64,000 nucleotides of DNA from the NCBI GenBank assembly GCA_036705565.1, contig JAUBUY010000025.1. One strand, given 5' to 3'. The first letter of the stretch is position 1. Every line of letters begins with the position of its first letter. Below are positions 50,502-59,388 of the stretch, in pieces. Under the pieces are notes generated by a model, which searched no databases, was not told the DNA's origin, and saw nothing but the letters and a program-made list of their open reading frames with translations. The translations under genes were made by a program, and so were the position numbers. The stretch comes from Microcoleus sp036705565. Lineage in GTDB: Bacteria; Cyanobacteriota; Cyanobacteriia; Cyanobacteriales; Microcoleaceae.

Positions 50502-50870
50502 TTAATTTTATGGTAGCTAGCTACTACTCCCAGTCAGCACCGTCTCAGGTTAGGTTTTGGTTGGGGCGAGCACAATACTACGTTATGTTAAGAATCTTAA
50601 CATTTGTGAGAGCACTTGGCTACACTTCTTCATATTTATTTCATGCCAGCCTGAACTGTTGATACGAGAGTACCCGCTTTCCTGGCTTTACAGTGTGCAT
50701 CAATATAAACAAAAGCCGCCACATCTCAGAGGGGGAGATTGGTAGAGGGGCAGGGCTGTTTCATTATCTTGTAGGGGCAGCCCCCCGTGGCGGCCCTGAA
50801 TATGAAGTTACAGGTATTGATGAACCCGCCCCAACAGATAATGACTAATGAGTCATGACTAATAACTAAT

Positions 50871-50979
50871 GACCGAAAACATCCAGGAGACAAGCCCCCG
50901 GATTCATCCGTCCAGAAATAAAAAACCTGTATCGGATAAACTGGCCCCCGAATTTATCCGTGGGCTCAATGCTTCAATC
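50871..50979. repeat. Dispersed ~100-bp element, copy 2
   Basis: Shares CATCCAGGA, ATTCATCCGTCCAGAAATAA, AAAACCTGTATC and CAATGCTTCAAT in order with 4497-4607. It follows a TAATGAC heptad run and precedes TCTAAAA heptads, as does copy 1 in mirrored order. Confidence 0.8.
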
Positions 50980-50985
50980 TAAAAT

Positions 50986-51783
50986 CTAAAATCTAAAATC
51001 TAAAATCGACTGACTTCTTTGCCGTTGAGCTTCGTACAAGATGAGGGCTGCGGCGATCGACACATTTAAAGATTCTACGCCGCGACTCAGGGGAATTTGG
51101 ATTTGTCGATCGGCCAAACTCCTCAATTCTTCCGACAAACCAGAGCCTTCGTTGCCCAAAACTATCAGAGTCGGCACTCGCAAATCTACTTCCCAATAAC
51201 TTAAACTTGCCCCGGCGACGGTTGCTAAAATTTGCATTCCTCGATTTTTATACCCGGAGACTTCGGCGGTTAAATCTGGAGTGACTGCCATTGGCAGCTT
51301 AAACCAAGCTCCTGCGGAGGCGCGCAGCACTTTGGGATGGTCTAAATCGGCGCACTCAGCGCTCAGCAGCAAACCGTCGGCATTAGCAGCCGCAGCCGTG
51401 CGGACGATCGCCCCCAAGTTGCCGGGATCTTGGATTGTTTCTAGGGCTATTCCTAAAGTTGACAATTTTGCGGGCTCTGTTGCGGTGCGGGGTGCGGTGG
51501 CGACAATGCCGTCGGGTTGGACTGTAGTGGCGATCGACTCTAACACCTTTGCACTTACTAATTCGGTGCGATCGGCTAAATTACCAACTTCCTCCCAAAG
51601 TTCCCCGTGTTCCTCCAGCCATTCGGGAGTGCAGCAAACAGTTGCTAGCGGGTATTTAGCAGCGCAAGCTTCTTCGAGCAAGTGCGTCCCTTCGAGTAAA
51701 AATAATTGTTGTTCCCTGCGTCCCTTCGAGCTGTGGAGCTTGCGGATTTCTTTAACTAGGGGGTTTTGAATACTTGTCAGCAT
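50986..51783 (-). CDS. SpoU/TrmH-family RNA 2'-O-methyltransferase
   Basis: 265 residues. The N-terminal substrate-binding domain has NPLVKEIRKLHSSKGRREQQLFLLEG. The SPOUT knot carries motif 1 IQDPGNLGAIVRTAAA, motif 2 LIVLGNEGSGLSEEL and motif 3 IPLSRGVESLNVSIAAALILYE. It 2'-O-methylates ribose in rRNA or tRNA; the target is unknown. The last residues (SILDFRF) and stop are encoded by the TTTTAGA heptad run at 50978-51006, so the C-terminus has been set by repeat sequence. Confidence 0.93.
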   Translation of the reverse strand: MLTSIQNPLVKEIRKLHSSKGRREQQLFLLEGTHLLEEACAAKYPLATVCCTPEWLEEHGELWEEVGNLADRTELVSAKVLESIATTVQPDGIVATAPRTATEPAKLSTLGIALETIQDPGNLGAIVRTAAAANADGLLLSAECADLDHPKVLRASAGAWFKLPMAVTPDLTAEVSGYKNRGMQILATVAGASLSYWEVDLRVPTLIVLGNEGSGLSEELRSLADRQIQIPLSRGVESLNVSIAAALILYEAQRQRSQSILDFRF

Positions 51784-51856
51784 TGTTTAATTCAGCAGAG
51801 CGAATGGGGTTATTGCCTGTATCGGGTTAACCCCAAACTTCCTTCTGCCTTTGGAA

Positions 51857-51938
51857 TGCGGAACCCGGGACTTGAACCCGGAAGGCTTGCACCACATGAA
51901 CCTGAATCATGCGCGTCTACCAATTCCGCCAGTTCCGC
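51857..51938 (-). tRNA. tRNA-Leu (anticodon CAG)
   Basis: A complete 82-nt tRNA with long variable arm. Acceptor GCGGAAC/GTTCCGC with discriminator A; D arm GGCGGAATTGGTAGACGC as in leucine tRNAs; anticodon arm CATGA-TTCAGGT-TCATG giving CAG; T arm CCGGG-TTCAAGT-CCCGG. It lies between the RNA methyltransferase and PEP-CTERM genes. Confidence 0.96.
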
Positions 51939-52043
51939 ATCGGTCACGAATTACTACTCTGCCATACCTCCGCGAATCTGTCAAGTGTTTTGGGGAATTT
52001 ATTTTTTTTGTGGGCTGCGAGTAATAGGGAGAACTTTGAGATT

Positions 52044-52081
52044 CCCCCTATCCACCCTGGTTAATTAAGGGGGCTAGGGGG
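52044..52081. repeat. CCCCCTA...TAGGGGG palindromic element
   Basis: A 7-bp inverted repeat with the inner words CCACCCTGG and TTAAGGGGG. It matches the sequence flanking the insertion sequence ends at 53950-53985 and 55265-55300 and may act as a terminator for the PEP-CTERM gene region. Confidence 0.6.
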
Positions 52082-52096
52082 ATCTCCAAATTAATA

Positions 52097-52774
52097 TTAC
52101 ACCTTTTTTGCCGCCTTTTTCTTCCACCACAAACCCATTCCAGCAGCCAGCAACGTACCAACAGCAGTCATCGGTTCCGGCACAGGTTCATACTCATAAA
52201 TTGCACTAACTGTAGTGTTAGTCGCAACCTTACCATCGAAACTTCCCCTAACAGGATTCCCCTGAATTTGAGTAAAACCCGTTGTCACCAAACCTGCGAT
52301 AAAAGTATCTCCATCGCATCCACTTAACGCACTCAGAGACTGCTGGGAATCATAACTCTTTGACACCGTACCCGAAGCCGAACCGCTAACACTTCCTGTA
52401 GCGCCATTAGCAATCCTCGTTTCCGGTGGACTTGCTAACACACTCAAAGTCAAATTAGGGTCAACTTTTAACAGCGGAATATTCACAGCAATATTTGCAT
52501 TACTCGCCGCCGTCCCCATAAAATCTCCAGTCAAAGGAGTAATGCTAACAGTGTTATTAACAGTAGATTTAACTGTAACATAAGCCCTTAATAGCGTTCC
52601 TAACAGCGAATTAAATTTAGGCAAAACCACATTAGTGCTACTATTTAATGGCTGGGAACCCAGATCCACAGTATAAGTTTGAGTAAGAGTAGCAGCTTGT
52701 ACAGAAAAACATTGACTAACAACTGCCAAACTTAAACTTCCGCCAACAATTCCCAACTTTTGATAAACATTCAT
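52097..52774 (-). CDS. PEP-CTERM sorting-domain protein
   Basis: 225 residues. N-terminal signal peptide (LGIVGGSLSLAVVSQCFSVQAA) directs export. The C-terminus has the PEP-CTERM signal: VPEPMTAVGTLLAAGMGLWW followed by a basic tail KKKAAKKV. This signal is processed by an exosortase in many bacteria, though in cyanobacteria it may only mark surface or extracellular proteins. The body is Ser/Thr/Asn-rich beta structure with no known domain. It is 70 bp downstream of the M50 protease on the same strand. Confidence 0.9.
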   Translation of the reverse strand: MNVYQKLGIVGGSLSLAVVSQCFSVQAATLTQTYTVDLGSQPLNSSTNVVLPKFNSLLGTLLRAYVTVKSTVNNTVSITPLTGDFMGTAASNANIAVNIPLLKVDPNLTLSVLASPPETRIANGATGSVSGSASGTVSKSYDSQQSLSALSGCDGDTFIAGLVTTGFTQIQGNPVRGSFDGKVATNTTVSAIYEYEPVPEPMTAVGTLLAAGMGLWWKKKAAKKV

Positions 52775-52844
52775 TGCAGTAAACCCCTAAAATAATCAAT
52801 TTGCATTTCGTGGCACGGGCGTCCCGCCTGTGATAAATCTGCGG

Positions 52845-53870
52845 TTAAAAACTCCAAACCCGCAAAACCAAATTACCCAGCAATGACGCTAGATAACTCA
52901 AAACCCAAACAGTATAAAGTATACTCAAAGGCGCGTAAGCCGCCAAAACCCATTGCGTTTCTGCTGTTTCCTCAATCTCCTCCCTCCGCAACAAGTCTAC
53001 ATAAAAATCAAACGACCTTTGTCGCAGATTGTTAATGCCAGTTGCTGCTACTAACCAATAATAACCGTCGAATCTATTCAACGGATTTAAATTAATTGCA
53101 ACTGTCAGCAAGGCGGCTACCATCAACAAATAACTAATTTGATGCCAAACCGGATTGGACTGAGATAACAGCCACATCCAAACAGCCCATGCCCAAATTG
53201 TTACTTGGATTAATACTCCGGCGGCTACTACTAAAACCCGCTGTTTCCGCCGGACTAAACTGTATTGGTCGGTTGTATCTGTGTAACATCCAGGGATGAA
53301 ACACATAAACAATAATCCAATTTCTTTAACAATACCGCCGTAGTGTTTTAGCGTGAAAGCGTGACCGAGTTCGTGCAAAGCTATTACCAGCATTGTCAGC
53401 AATACAAATTTGAAAATATTCTCATTTTTTCCCGCTATCCACAACTGCTGATGTGAGGCTGCGACTTCGGCAGAGGAAGCCAACCACACAGCTACAGAGG
53501 AAGCGATGAAAGCGCACAGAAAAAAGCCAAATTCCCATGTCCAAATCCAGCGGAATTTGTCGATGTGCCGCGATAGCCAAACATCGGGATTGACTAGGGG
53601 AATTGTGAAGGATAGCAGGTTAAATTTGGCTTTCGGTGGCTTGGTTCCTTCTAGCATTCCTGCTTGTGCTAAGTCTCTTAAGAGATTTTGCACGTCTTCT
53701 AAATCCAGGTCGTATTCAGCGAGAATATTAGTTAGTGGTTGTTGACTTAGTTGCAAAATTACCTGTTTGTCAAAGTCGTCAACTTGAATACAGGTAATGT
53801 CTTCGGGATTGCGAAGTATCCAATAACCGTCGGGATGAGGTATCCACTGTACGGCTGATTTTAGTTGCAT
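52845..53870 (-). CDS. M50-type membrane metalloprotease with PqqD-like N-terminal region
   Basis: 341 residues. Residues 1-80 form a soluble, winged-helix or PqqD-like region (YWILRNPEDITCIQVDDFDKQVILQLS). Then about six membrane spans with the zinc site His166-Glu-Leu-Gly-His170 (ALHELGH) and a second-site motif NLNPLNRFDGYYW, as in site-2 proteases. CFIPGCYTDTTDQY follows the first site, as in peptide-processing M50 relatives found near HlyD-type secretion proteins. It precedes the PEP-CTERM gene, so it might process exported proteins; this is inference. Confidence 0.88.
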   Translation of the reverse strand: MQLKSAVQWIPHPDGYWILRNPEDITCIQVDDFDKQVILQLSQQPLTNILAEYDLDLEDVQNLLRDLAQAGMLEGTKPPKAKFNLLSFTIPLVNPDVWLSRHIDKFRWIWTWEFGFFLCAFIASSVAVWLASSAEVAASHQQLWIAGKNENIFKFVLLTMLVIALHELGHAFTLKHYGGIVKEIGLLFMCFIPGCYTDTTDQYSLVRRKQRVLVVAAGVLIQVTIWAWAVWMWLLSQSNPVWHQISYLLMVAALLTVAINLNPLNRFDGYYWLVAATGINNLRQRSFDFYVDLLRREEIEETAETQWVLAAYAPLSILYTVWVLSYLASLLGNLVLRVWSF

Positions 53871-54003
53871 GGTAGATTGTCACTTTGGCTGACAAAGTTT
53901 CGATTTAATTGAATAGGAGTTACTCGTTTTTAGGCGGAGATTCTGATCCCCCCTAGCCCCCCTTAATAAGCAGGGTGGATTAATTGTCCCCAAGTAAATT
54001 ATA

Positions 54004-54047
54004 ATAGTCGAGCGCGATCGGATGATCGTCCGCTCGCGCTCGACTAT
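54004..54047 (+). promoter_or_regulatory. Hairpin upstream of the transposase start
   Basis: A perfect 14-bp stem ATAGTCGAGCGCGA/TCGCGCTCGACTAT with a 16-nt loop, ending 20 bp before the transposase ATG. Such hairpins in insertion sequences often block translation from mRNA that reads in from outside. Confidence 0.7.
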
Positions 54048-54066
54048 CCTAAGCCGTGCATCAACA

Positions 54067-55266
54067 ATGAATTTAATTGAAGCAATTAAATCAGTACCTG
54101 ACCACCGACATCCGAGGGGGATTAGGCATCCCTTATGGCTGATACTCATGATAATTTTATTGGGCAGTTGTACGGGATATTGGGGATATAAGCCCTTAGC
54201 TGAATTTACGAAAAATCATCGCTCTACTCTGATAAAACTCTTTCACCTCCCACCAGATATTCGTTTTCCATGCGACTCAACTTTTAGAAACATCATTCTC
54301 TCATTAGATTTTGAGGTAATTGCCGTCCTTTTTAATATATGGGCAGGGGAAACATTATCGATAGCACCAGGAGAATTGATGGCAATTGATGGTAAAAGTA
54401 TCAAAAGCACAAGTGTTGGCGGTAATAGTTCTTACCAAAATTTTGTGAGTCTAGTTTCTGCATACAGTCACGATCACGGCTGGGTAGTCCGACATAAAGT
54501 TATGGAGAATCAGCAGCGAAGTGAAATCGAAGTTGTTGAAGAACTCGTGCAACAACTTGCGGGTTCTCAAGTAGTAATTACTGCCGATGCACTGCACATG
54601 CAAAAAAAAACTGTTCAGTTAATTATTGATGGAGGTAATGACTACATAATTACCATCAAAAAAAATCAATCTAGTTTGTTTAAAGTGGCTCAAAAATTAG
54701 TCGCATCTGTGGGCGCGATCGATTCAGCTCAAACCTCAGAACGCTTGCATGGCCGCACCACAACTCGCTCTACGACAATTTATCCCGTATCTACTCAGTT
54801 ATTACCAGCGTGGGCGGGTGTCAAACATATAATTGCTATCAAAAGAACTGGCAGTAGGTGGTCAGGCAAAAAAAGTCGTCGTCGGTTAGTTGATTTCCCT
54901 GAAACGCATTATTATTTAAGTAGTAAGGATTGGTCGGCAAGCCAATTTGCGTCGGCAATTCGAGGACATTGGTTAATAGAGAATCGGCTGCATTGGGTTA
55001 AAGATGTGACGTTAAATGAGGATAACTGCATCCATCGAGGTGGCAATGCACCTGCCAACTGGGCAATGGTCAGACAATTTTTACTATCTCTAGCTTGGAT
55101 GCTCGGTACAAATACACTTCCTGAAGCTTTGAGATTTATGGCCAATCAACTTGAATATGTTAGCGAATTACTTTTCGGTTTATCTCATCAAGACAAACCA
55201 ATTAAATCTGGCGCGTGCTCGTCAGCAAATAGCCTAACCCCACTGGTTTACTCTTTTGACAATTAA
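54067..55266 (+). CDS. ISAs1-family transposase
   Basis: 399 residues from the ATG at 54067 (MNLIEAIKSVPDHRHPRG), the family start. An upstream in-frame ATG at 54022 lies inside the hairpin loop and is rejected. The N-terminal DDE-Tnp-1-associated region (SVPDHR, WGYKPLAEF) is followed by the DDE domain with MAIDGKSIKS, TADALHMQKK and WLIENRLHWVKDVTLNEDN, carrying the D-D-E residues (the YYLSSKDWSA segment lies just before the last). No stop or frameshift, so the element may still be active. Confidence 0.93.
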   Translation: MNLIEAIKSVPDHRHPRGIRHPLWLILMIILLGSCTGYWGYKPLAEFTKNHRSTLIKLFHLPPDIRFPCDSTFRNIILSLDFEVIAVLFNIWAGETLSIAPGELMAIDGKSIKSTSVGGNSSYQNFVSLVSAYSHDHGWVVRHKVMENQQRSEIEVVEELVQQLAGSQVVITADALHMQKKTVQLIIDGGNDYIITIKKNQSSLFKVAQKLVASVGAIDSAQTSERLHGRTTTRSTTIYPVSTQLLPAWAGVKHIIAIKRTGSRWSGKKSRRRLVDFPETHYYLSSKDWSASQFASAIRGHWLIENRLHWVKDVTLNEDNCIHRGGNAPANWAMVRQFLLSLAWMLGTNTLPEALRFMANQLEYVSELLFGLSHQDKPIKSGACSSANSLTPLVYSFDN

Positions 55267-55519
55267 TCCACCCTGCCTAACCCCCCTTAAGAAGGGGGGG
55301 ACAAGATGTTAATAGAAATTATAGGTGATGGGGCGATATTTAGGGAATAGTTTCAGAATTAGTTTATCTCAAACCATGTCTACTTGACAACTAGGGCGAT
55401 CTTTTGGGGATAGGGAAAGGTCGATCGCTCTTTTGTTATGAGTCAAAAAGTGCGATCGATCTTGCTGTTTTCGTCAATATTTAAATTATAGGTTTTGGGG
55501 CGAGATTTAAGAAATAATT

Positions 55520-55729
55520 TCAGACATTGACTGAAAAATTAGCAGCCTCAGCATCGTTAATTGCCTGCCTCAACCGCACCAAACGCCTTTGTCTGCTGTC
55601 ATTTTCCAACTGCATTGTAATGTCTTCTAATTCCAGAGTCGCTGCTTCCATTGCTAAACGACTGCGGCGCAAATTAGCCAATAATCTCTTGGCTGTTTCA
55701 GGATTGGGAATACGCGGTTGGCTAGTCAT
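55520..55729 (-). CDS. Small coiled-coil protein, partner of the upstream gene
   Basis: 69 residues, mostly charged helix (AKRLLANLRRSRLAMEAATLELEDITMQLEND). The ATG at 55729 overlaps the stop of the upstream gene as ATGA, so translation is probably coupled. Family not recognised. Confidence 0.65.
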   Translation of the reverse strand: MTSQPRIPNPETAKRLLANLRRSRLAMEAATLELEDITMQLENDSRQRRLVRLRQAINDAEAANFSVNV

Positions 55730-56097
55730 GGCAAATTCCACTCCGTTTTCACTTCTTGAATACTCCGTTCCATTGCCGGAATTTCGATTTGGATGCGTTC
55801 AATAGATTGGTTTACTAAGTTTAGCATATCAACCGAAATTGTGGGTTGAGACTCAGCTATGCGTAACTGAAAATTAGACAGCCGATTAAACCAGGGTGTA
55901 GCACGTTCAGCCACACTTTTCAGTTCATCCAGAAATGGTATCGTATCACTCGTTTCTCCAAAAAGTTCAAATAGAGTCAATTCTGCTGCTGTTGCTGCGT
56001 CAACAATATCTAGCAACTGGCGTTTCAAATTCCAGATAATTTCCGCAAGTTCGTTGAGGAATTTTGCCATACTTGCACGCTCCTCATAACTCGTCAA
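55726..56097 (-). CDS. Unknown helical protein, first gene of a coupled pair
   Basis: 123 residues, helical, with possible coiled-coil segments (MAKFLNELAEIIWNLKRQLLDI and ESAERATPW-like region). No catalytic motif and no membrane span. The likely start is the first ATG at 56097; another at residue 10 is possible. It overlaps the next gene by four bases. Function unknown; coupling and size are reminiscent of toxin-antitoxin layouts but no known fold is visible. Confidence 0.6.
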   Translation of the reverse strand: MTSYEERASMAKFLNELAEIIWNLKRQLLDIVDAATAAELTLFELFGETSDTIPFLDELKSVAERATPWFNRLSNFQLRIAESQPTISVDMLNLVNQSIERIQIEIPAMERSIQEVKTEWNLP

Positions 56098-56248
56098 TCA
56101 TTGTAATTATAAACGATCGTGCAGTCCGCGTGCGAAGCTATCCCATAGGAAATCGCTTTTTGGGGATATGGAAAGGGATCTCGGTCTTGTGGATGGACAG
56201 GGGCGATCGCTCTTTGGGGCTGTGAGTGCGATCGCGCTTCAACTCATT

Positions 56249-56606
56249 CTATTCTTCTACATTCTCAAATTCATCCATTTGCAATGTATACTGCAATGCT
56301 ACCTGTAATCTTGATACATAATCGGCTAAAAGAGTGCCCAATTTTTTGATTAATCGCTCTCTATCTACCGCTACTATTTGATAGCAAAGCACGACCGAAT
56401 CTTGTGTTAAACCACCTTCACCAGTCGGTAAAATAATTGTCCCTGGTATTTGAGCATCGTCGCAGATTACTTGTTACCGGAATTACGACTACTGTTGTAG
56501 TAAAGCGGTCTAATGTATCTCGCTGTACAATAATGACTGGTCTAATTCCTGCTTGTTCTGACCCTCTAGAAGGATTCAAATCTGCCAAATAAATATCTCC
56601 TAGCAT
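56249..56606 (-). pseudogene. MazF/PemK-type toxin gene with one frameshift
   Basis: The first frame reads MLGDIYLADLNPSRGSEQAG, then RPVIIVQRD and TTTVVVIPVTSNLRR, the classical MazF start and core, but then runs out of homology and stops. The next frame continues the family exactly: DAQIPGTIILPTGEGGLTQDSVVLC, then QIVAVDRERLIKKLGTL, with its stop at 56249-56251. A single indel near 56470 restores a normal MazF of about 118 residues. It starts on the antitoxin stop (TGATG). Confidence 0.85.
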
Positions 56607-56899
56607 CAGATTTTATCCTGTTGCTGAAGTCGAGGCAGATAATCACTTAAGGCGACTTCTGCAAAAGCTAAATCCTCGGCGGCAAACTCAGCTTTTAGTA
56701 TCGCAGCTTCTTCATCAGAAATGTCATCCCATTCTCGAAATAATTGTTTTTTATTAGCAGATTTTTGAAGTAGATATTGTTGAGTAGCTTGCTGTTTGTC
56801 AGCCAGATATTTCCAGATTACGCGCTCGAGTTCCTGTAACTCTAAAACTTCCAGCATTTCAAGCTGATTAACAATTTGTTTGAGGATTGCCTGTGACAT
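56606..56899 (-). CDS. Antitoxin partner of the MazF-type toxin
   Basis: 97 residues. It sits directly upstream of the mazF-like gene, sharing one base between stop and start. Helical, with a charged, acidic second half (DISDEEAAILKAEFAAEDLAFAEVAL) of the kind that wraps a MazF dimer. The N-terminal DNA-binding part does not match a named antitoxin family. The role is inferred from position. Confidence 0.75.
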   Translation of the reverse strand: MSQAILKQIVNQLEMLEVLELQELERVIWKYLADKQQATQQYLLQKSANKKQLFREWDDISDEEAAILKAEFAAEDLAFAEVALSDYLPRLQQQDKI

Positions 56900-57160
56900 A
56901 GGTTTTCACTTTTTGCGCTTGCCTAGTTTGTCTATTATACAACTATTCGCGTCCAGTGGGTTAGCGATCGCTCTTTTGTCATGGAAAGCTCGATCGCTTT
57001 TCTCGATCGAGGAATCTCGCTTTTTGCTTCGAGGAGGGGCGATCGTTTTTCTAAGGAATGGAGCAAATTTATGGTAGAGAAACGGGTCAAAGCCTGTGTC
57101 CCTAGAGCGTCAAAATATGATAAACTTAGTAAAAGCACTCGCCTTCAAGATATCCAAGCC

Positions 57161-57394
57161 ATGAAGCTTATTTCTTTATCAGCACATTTTGATGGGCAAT
57201 CTATTCAGCTAGATGAACCCTATAAGCTTGAACCAAACATAAAACTCATTATCACAGTCCTCCCGGAACAATTAGCAGAACGCGAAGCCGGGTTGTGGTT
57301 GTCAAGGCATCAACTAAACAAAGCCTACAATCAGAACGACGATTACCCGCTCAATGCAATTAAAACACCAAATCCTGACTATGCAGGAAGCTGA
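57161..57394 (+). CDS. Antitoxin of a second MazEF-type module
   Basis: 77 residues from the ATG at 57161 (MKLISLSAHFDGQSIQLDEP). This short beta-rich start (a variant of the common antitoxin pattern of DGxxIxLDEP) is followed by an acidic helical tail. The open frame extends 60 codons upstream without family resemblance. Its end overlaps the toxin start by 14 bases. Confidence 0.75.
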   Translation: MKLISLSAHFDGQSIQLDEPYKLEPNIKLIITVLPEQLAEREAGLWLSRHQLNKAYNQNDDYPLNAIKTPNPDYAGS

Positions 57395-57701
57395 TGTTGT
57401 TCTCACCCCAATTCCTCAAGCTGACGGGAAAATTAAGAATCGTCCAGTCATCCTTCTGAGGGAACTACCTCCTTATGGAGATTTTTTAGTTTGTGGTGTT
57501 AGCACCCAACTACATCAACAGGTTCCAGATTTTGTCGATATTATTTCCCCTTCAGACCCAGACTTTGCTCCCAGTGGTTTACGGTCTCAATCGTTAATTC
57601 GGTTAGGTTTCCTTGCTGTATTGCCTCGCAATCAAATTATCGGTTCTATTGGAGCTATTTCATCGCAAGCGACATCAACGCTTACTAAAAACTCTGAGTG
57701 A
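57381..57701 (+). CDS. MazF/PemK-type toxin, probably with frameshifted C-terminus
   Basis: 106 residues from the ATG at 57381 (MQEADVVLTPIPQADGKIKN). The core RPVILLRELPPYGDFLVCGVST and LRSQSLIRLGFLAVLPRNQIIGSIGAIS is clear PemK/MazF. The last 17 residues do not fit, whereas the next frame from 57661 reads HQRLLKTLSDYLVN before a stop at 57717, matching the usual family end. A one-base indel near 57655 therefore probably truncates the last helix. It may still retain some activity, since the catalytic core is intact. Confidence 0.75.
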   Translation: MQEADVVLTPIPQADGKIKNRPVILLRELPPYGDFLVCGVSTQLHQQVPDFVDIISPSDPDFAPSGLRSQSLIRLGFLAVLPRNQIIGSIGAISSQATSTLTKNSE

Positions 57702-57990
57702 TTATCTTGTGAATTAGGGAGAAGGTCGATCGCTCTTTTTGGCATAAAAAGGTCGATCGCCCTTTACTCCTTTTTCTCAATCGAGGGCTGCATCAGCAAC
57801 TAGCGCAACGACTGAATTATGCTGCCTAATATTTTATCTGATGACCTCGATCGCATCGAGCAAGCCATTCAACTCTCCTCACTCAAAGTCTCCCTTCTTA
57901 AGGGGATGCGAGGGGGATCGAGACTGTTGCTCCTACCCGCACCAAAATACAATTTAGATGCGGGATAGCTTACTTAAAAAAAATGGGAAT

Positions 57991-59079
57991 CTAATCAGCC
58001 AAATCTGCGAAAACCTCGCGCACGGCCGGATGCACCAATCGGTGATTCTGCACGTTCAATCCCTTCGCCAAACTCGGATTCATTTCCAAAGCTTTAATCC
58101 CGTTATTTGCCAACTGCAAAACATAAGGCAAAGTGCTGTTATTCAAAGCTTGAGTCGCAGTCCAAGGCACGGCACCGGGCATATTCGGCACGCCGTAATG
58201 CACAACTCCTTCCTCAACATAAGTAGGATTTGTGTGAGAAGTTACCCGCAAAGTTTCCACGCAGCCGCCTTGGTCAACGGCTACGTCAACAATCACAGAA
58301 CCGGGGTGCATCTTCGCAACAAATTCGCGAGAAACTAGCACCGGAGCTTTTTTCCCCGGAACCAAAACCGCACCGATTAACAAATCAGTATCGGGAACAA
58401 CTGCTTCAATTTGCAAAGGACTGCTGTAGAGGTATTCTACTCTGGAACCGAACAGAGTTTCCAAGTAGGCTAGGCGATCGACATTTACGTCTAATATCTG
58501 TACTCTGGCGCCCATTCCTACAGCAATTCTGGCTGCTTCTGTGCCGACAATGCCGCCGCCCAAAATCACAACTTTACCCGGTCTTACCCCCGGTACGCCA
58601 CCCAAAAGTATGCCCCTGCCGCCTTGCTGTCGTTCCAGAAATCGAGCACCGAACTGCACGGCCAAACGCCCTGCAATAATGCTCATCGGCGTCAGCAGCG
58701 GCAACTTTCTGTCCGGGAGTTCGACGGTTTCGTAGGCGATGGCCTGGACTCCGCTGCTAATTAAATGCTGGGTTAATGTGCGATCGGCCGCCAAGTGCAA
58801 ATATGTAAACAGCAACTGCTCTTTTTGTATCAGCGGATACTCAGCAGGCAGCGGTTCTTTAACTTTAACAATTAGTTCGCGCTTCCAGACATCGGAAGCC
58901 TTTAAGACAATCTTAGCCCCTGCTTGAACGTAGTCCTCGTCTGCGAAACCGGCCCCAGCACCAGCATTTGTTTCCACAAAAACTGTGTGGCCTTTGTCCG
59001 AACAAGCCCGGACACTTGTGGGGCTGAGCCCGACTCGAAACTCTAAATCCTTGATTTCCTTGGGGACGCCTATTTCCAT
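57991..59079 (-). CDS. ald: Alanine dehydrogenase
   Basis: 362 residues. Ald interconverts L-alanine and pyruvate plus ammonia with NAD. Seen: MEIGVPKEIKDLEFRVGLSP, the catalytic LIVKVKEPLPAE Lys and LFTYLHLA His, the Rossmann motif VVILGGGIVGTEAA, DVAVDQGGC with its Asp, and VPNMPGAVPWTATQALNN. All expected blocks are present. The ATG at 59079 is the family start. Confidence 0.97.
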   Translation of the reverse strand: MEIGVPKEIKDLEFRVGLSPTSVRACSDKGHTVFVETNAGAGAGFADEDYVQAGAKIVLKASDVWKRELIVKVKEPLPAEYPLIQKEQLLFTYLHLAADRTLTQHLISSGVQAIAYETVELPDRKLPLLTPMSIIAGRLAVQFGARFLERQQGGRGILLGGVPGVRPGKVVILGGGIVGTEAARIAVGMGARVQILDVNVDRLAYLETLFGSRVEYLYSSPLQIEAVVPDTDLLIGAVLVPGKKAPVLVSREFVAKMHPGSVIVDVAVDQGGCVETLRVTSHTNPTYVEEGVVHYGVPNMPGAVPWTATQALNNSTLPYVLQLANNGIKALEMNPSLAKGLNVQNHRLVHPAVREVFADLAD

Positions 59080-59388
59080 CTATAACCTCTAATCTCAGGC
59101 ATACATAGATCGAATCTAACTTAAAAACCATTCCCAGCGGGCCAATACTCTTGTAGATTTTAGATTTGGCAATCCGGCTGGGGTAGGATAATTTGTGTTG
59201 GATTTTCCGCCAGATCGATCGCAATTTCCTCAATTTAGACTTGAATTACATAATTTTTTGATTGATAGATCGACCGCAGATGTAGGGCTGATTAACACAG
59301 AGTAACGCAGATAATTTCAAGAAGAGTCAATATATTTGATCTGTCACTTATAATTTAACAGGCATAACTCGCCCCCCTATCTAAACAA
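59080..59388. other. Divergent intergenic region between ald and the XPB-like helicase
   Basis: Holds the 5' regions of both genes. AT-rich in the right half (TATAATTTAA near 59347 could be a promoter box for the helicase). No gene or strong repeat seen. Confidence 0.5.

Larger units (their letters stand above)
53970..55276 (+). mobile_element. Insertion sequence of the ISAs1 family
   Basis: 1307 bp between perfect 19-bp terminal inverted repeats (53970-53988 and 55258-55276, ends GCAGGGTGG..CCACCCTGC). One transposase gene fills it. A strong hairpin precedes the transposase start. Flanks on both sides carry CCTARCCCCCCTTAA words, so it inserted into, or carried along, an existing CCCCCCTTAA palindrome. 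An exact target duplication could not be fixed because of this similarity. Confidence 0.9.
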
